A stretch of 7,030 nucleotides of DNA, taken from Chloroflexota bacterium. Its GTDB lineage: Bacteria; Chloroflexota; Limnocylindria; QHBO01. Where the stretch lies: the NCBI GenBank assembly GCA_005879815.1, contig VBKA01000042.1:1-7030 (forward strand), written 5' to 3'. Below the pieces are notes generated by a model. It made no database searches. It worked only from the letters and a program-made list of their open reading frames with translations, and was not told the DNA's origin. The position numbers and the translations under genes were made by a program. The stretch's first letter is position 1. Each line of letters opens with the position of its first letter. Positions 5,359 to 7,030 of this stretch are shown here, in pieces.

Positions 5359-6582
5359 TCAGCGTGCCTCGAAGAACGAGCCGTGCCGCTCCGCCAGGGA
5401 GCGGAGCAGCGGCACTACCCGATAGCGTCCGTCCGGCACCGCGCCGTGCAGCTGGTCGAGCGTCCGGACCACGTGCTCAAGTCCGATCCGCTCGCCCCAC
5501 TCGAGCGGTCCGTTTGGATAGTTCATTCCGAGGCGCATCGCGATGTCAATCGCGATGGGAGCCGCAACGCCTTCCGCCACGGCCGATGCCGCCTCGTTGA
5601 CGATGGTCGCGAGGACGCGTGCCGCGATCTGCTCGGCATTGAGCACTTCGCGGCGGGGACCGTCCGGGCGACGGCCGAGGGCGGCCCAGGGCGTTCCGCG
5701 TTCGCCCTCGCCTTCGTAGTCGTAGAAGCCGCCGCCGGTCTTGCGTCCGAGCCTCCCGGCATCGACCAGCGTGCGCTGCAAGGGATGGGGGCGGTATCGG
5801 GGATCGAAGAAGAACTGCTCGTAGACGCTCTGGCTGACCGCGTAATTGATGTCCGCACCGATGGTGTCGATCAGCTCGAAGGGGCCCATCTTGAAGCCGA
5901 TCCCGCGCAGCGCTTCGTCGATTGCCTCGACGTTCGCCAGGCCATCACCCAGGATCCGCATCGACTCCAGGTAGAGCGGGCGCGCCACACGGTTGACGAT
6001 GAAGCCCGGGGTATCCGACGCAACCACCGGCGTCTTGCCGAGCCGCCGGGCGGCGAGAGCAGTCGCGTCGACCACTGGCGGCTCGGTCATCGGCCCGGCT
6101 ACCACCTCCACCAGGGCCATAAGCGGCACCGGGTTGAAGAAGTGCATCCCCAGCACGCGCTCCGGGCTCTGGGCGGCCGCGGCGATCTGCGCAATGGACA
6201 AAGAGCTCGTGTTGGTGGCCAGGATCGTGTCATCCGGTGCCGCCGCGTCGAGCTGGTGGAACGCGTCACGCTTCATGGCGAGATCCTCCGGGATCGCCTC
6301 GACCACCAGGTCCGCGCGGGCCAGCTCGCCCAGCCCGGATGCCTGGCCAATGCGCGCCAGCGCGAAGGCCGACTCTTCGTCGCTCATCTCCCCCTTCTCC
6401 GCCTTGCGCCGAAGAAAGCCGCTGATCCGCTCCCGGGCGCGCTCATACGCCCCCGGAATCGGGTCATGCACCAGCACGTCGAGGCCTGCCTCGGCCGCGA
6501 CCTGCGCGACGCCGGCTCCCATGGTTCCGGCGCCGAGCACGCCGACACGCTCGACCTGGCGAAGCTCGCCGCCCTGCGACAC
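5359..6582 (-). CDS. 3-hydroxyacyl-CoA dehydrogenase (NAD-dependent, PaaH/FadB C-domain type)
   Basis: This 407-residue enzyme should oxidise an (S)-3-hydroxyacyl-CoA to the 3-oxoacyl-CoA with NAD+. The Rossmann motif is 'GVLGAGTMGAG' (residues 14-24), and Asp40 at the end of the second strand ('VLVHDP') favours NAD over NADP. Catalytic elements are Ser126-Ser127 in 'TNTSSLSI', His147 in 'GMHFFNPVP', Glu159 in 'LVEVV' and Asn197 in 'GFIVNR'. A first 3HCDH C-terminal domain (about 195-290) ends with 'GRLGRKTGGGFYDYEGEGE'; a second, shorter 3HCDH-like domain (about 315-400) contains 'NEAASAVAEGVA' and 'MNYPNGPLEWGE'. Two C-terminal domains on a free-standing dehydrogenase are typical of PaaH-like proteins, though this one is shorter than the roughly 475-residue PaaH. 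The GTG at 6582 is chosen because it directly precedes the Rossmann fold and has AGGAG 10 bases upstream; the frame continues upstream only as a shadow of the hydratase gene. Confidence 0.93.
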   Translation of the reverse strand: MSQGGELRQVERVGVLGAGTMGAGVAQVAAEAGLDVLVHDPIPGAYERARERISGFLRRKAEKGEMSDEESAFALARIGQASGLGELARADLVVEAIPEDLAMKRDAFHQLDAAAPDDTILATNTSSLSIAQIAAAAQSPERVLGMHFFNPVPLMALVEVVAGPMTEPPVVDATALAARRLGKTPVVASDTPGFIVNRVARPLYLESMRILGDGLANVEAIDEALRGIGFKMGPFELIDTIGADINYAVSQSVYEQFFFDPRYRPHPLQRTLVDAGRLGRKTGGGFYDYEGEGERGTPWAALGRRPDGPRREVLNAEQIAARVLATIVNEAASAVAEGVAAPIAIDIAMRLGMNYPNGPLEWGERIGLEHVVRTLDQLHGAVPDGRYRVVPLLRSLAERHGSFFEAR

Positions 6583-6592
6583 GTGCCTCTCT

Positions 6593-6597
6593 CTCCT
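6593..6597 (-). promoter_or_regulatory. Shine-Dalgarno for the dehydrogenase, overlapping the hydratase stop
   Basis: The minus strand reads TAGGAG, in which TAG is the hydratase stop and AGGAG (6597-6593) is a ribosome binding site 10 bases before GTG at 6582. This supports the GTG start and coupled expression of the two enzymes. Confidence 0.6.
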
Positions 6598-7030
6598 ACC
6601 GGCCGCTGAAGCGCGGCTCGCGCTTCTCCGCGAAGGCGGCCACGCCCTCGGCGTGGTCCTGCGTGCGACCCGCGAGCTCCTGGAGCGCGGCCTCCATCCC
6701 GAGCCCTTCGTCGAATCCGGGGCCGTCCGCCTGGTTGACGAGGCGCTTGGTGAAACCGATGGCGCGCGTGGGACCGACCGCGAGGCGCTGCGCAACCGCA
6801 GCCGCCTGGGCTGCCAGCTCCGAGGCGGGGACCACGCCGTTGATCAGTCCTGCGTCCGCCGCCTCGGAGGCGGAGAGCGGATCGCCGGTGACCGCGGGCT
6901 CCGTGGCCCGATGCCGGCCGAGGGATCGGACCAGGACGCGGATGACGCCCGAATCGGGCACCAGGCCGATGCGGATGAACGCCAGGATGAAACGCGCCTC
7001 GTCTGACGCGTAGACCAGGTCGCAGGCGAG
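6596..7030 (-). CDS. Enoyl-CoA hydratase/isomerase family protein (5' partial)
   Basis: The reading frame stays open to the right edge, so the N-terminal part, including the first oxyanion-hole strand, is outside the window; 144 C-terminal residues remain. The visible part opens with 'LACDLVYASDEARF', the helix and strand following the 'GGG' turn of crotonases, then 'FIRIGLVPDSG'. There the Asp of 'PDSG' occupies the acid/base position often seen in PaaG-type hydratase/isomerases. 'LTG..LSA.EA...GL(I/V)N.VVP' follows as 'VTGDPLSASEAADAGLINGVVP', and the C-terminal helices end in 'QELAGRTQDHAEGVAAFAEKREPRFSGR', a typical crotonase tail. The likely reaction is hydration or double-bond isomerisation of an unsaturated acyl-CoA feeding the dehydrogenase 13 bases downstream. 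Its exact subtype (PaaF, PaaG or generic EchA) cannot be fixed from this fragment. A GTG at 6961 is only an internal codon, since the conserved upstream part is in frame. Confidence 0.92.
   Translation of the reverse strand, partial: LACDLVYASDEARFILAFIRIGLVPDSGVIRVLVRSLGRHRATEPAVTGDPLSASEAADAGLINGVVPASELAAQAAAVAQRLAVGPTRAIGFTKRLVNQADGPGFDEGLGMEAALQELAGRTQDHAEGVAAFAEKREPRFSGR

Noticed and set aside
5188..6609. A 473-codon open frame on the plus strand
   Set aside because: It lies antisense to the dehydrogenase and HAD genes, which have full catalytic motifs. Its translation is rich in Arg, Gly, His and Ala without recognisable domains, as expected from the codon bias of high-GC DNA.
6583..6795. 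Upstream extension of the dehydrogenase frame into the hydratase gene
   Set aside because: The translated extension is Arg/Ser-rich and precedes the normal N-terminus; the GTG at 6582 has a ribosome binding site and directly precedes the Rossmann fold.
5993..7006. A 337-codon plus-strand open frame
   Set aside because: It is antisense to the dehydrogenase and hydratase genes and has no coherent domain.
1..7030. CRISPR arrays, tRNA or rRNA genes, insertion sequences, attachment sites
   Set aside because: No regularly spaced direct repeats, cloverleaf-like sequence, transposase motifs or terminal inverted repeats were seen by eye; nearly all bases are taken up by ordinary genes.

Overview
The window is compact, high-GC bacterial DNA that is almost entirely coding. 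Three genes look like coenzyme F420-type or related split-barrel enzymes, a DUF2277 gene is present, several genes start with GTG, and two genes appear to have leaderless promoters. Together these suggest an F420-using lineage such as Actinobacteria or high-GC Chloroflexota, probably from soil or water. That placement is inference; no rRNA or other phylogenetic marker is present.

Left part, plus strand (1-2173): the 3' part of an unrecognised, probably secreted protein with two related helical modules ends at 650 and is followed by a clear hairpin terminator (676-704). A probable leaderless promoter then drives a two-gene unit: an FGD-like luciferase-fold F420-dependent oxidoreductase (750-1739) and, 11 bases on, a Rv0121-type PPOX F420 enzyme (1751-2173).

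Right part, minus strand (7030 down to 2177): seven co-directional genes with gaps of 0-27 bases. In transcription order they are enoyl-CoA hydratase (5' end outside the window), 3-hydroxyacyl-CoA dehydrogenase, HAD phosphatase, DUF2277 protein, HdeD/DUF308 membrane protein, a thiolase of 3-oxoadipyl-CoA/acetyl-CoA acyltransferase type, and a second PPOX split-barrel protein. Hydratase, dehydrogenase and thiolase catalyse consecutive steps: hydration, NAD-dependent oxidation and thiolytic cleavage of an acyl-CoA. Their subfamily features resemble PaaG/F, PaaH and PaaJ/PcaF of aromatic-acid (phenylacetate-type) lower pathways, but the ring-attack genes are not in view, so general beta-oxidation is equally possible. 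An internal leaderless-type promoter overlapping the HAD stop codon probably lets the last four genes be expressed separately.

The two gene groups converge tail to tail with 3 bases between stop codons and no visible terminator. No tRNA, rRNA, CRISPR array, insertion sequence or phage gene was seen. I found no clearly new system; the best leads are the promoter architecture, the FGD-like enzyme that seems to lack a phosphate-binding lysine, and the clustering of F420-type proteins beside an acyl-CoA operon.
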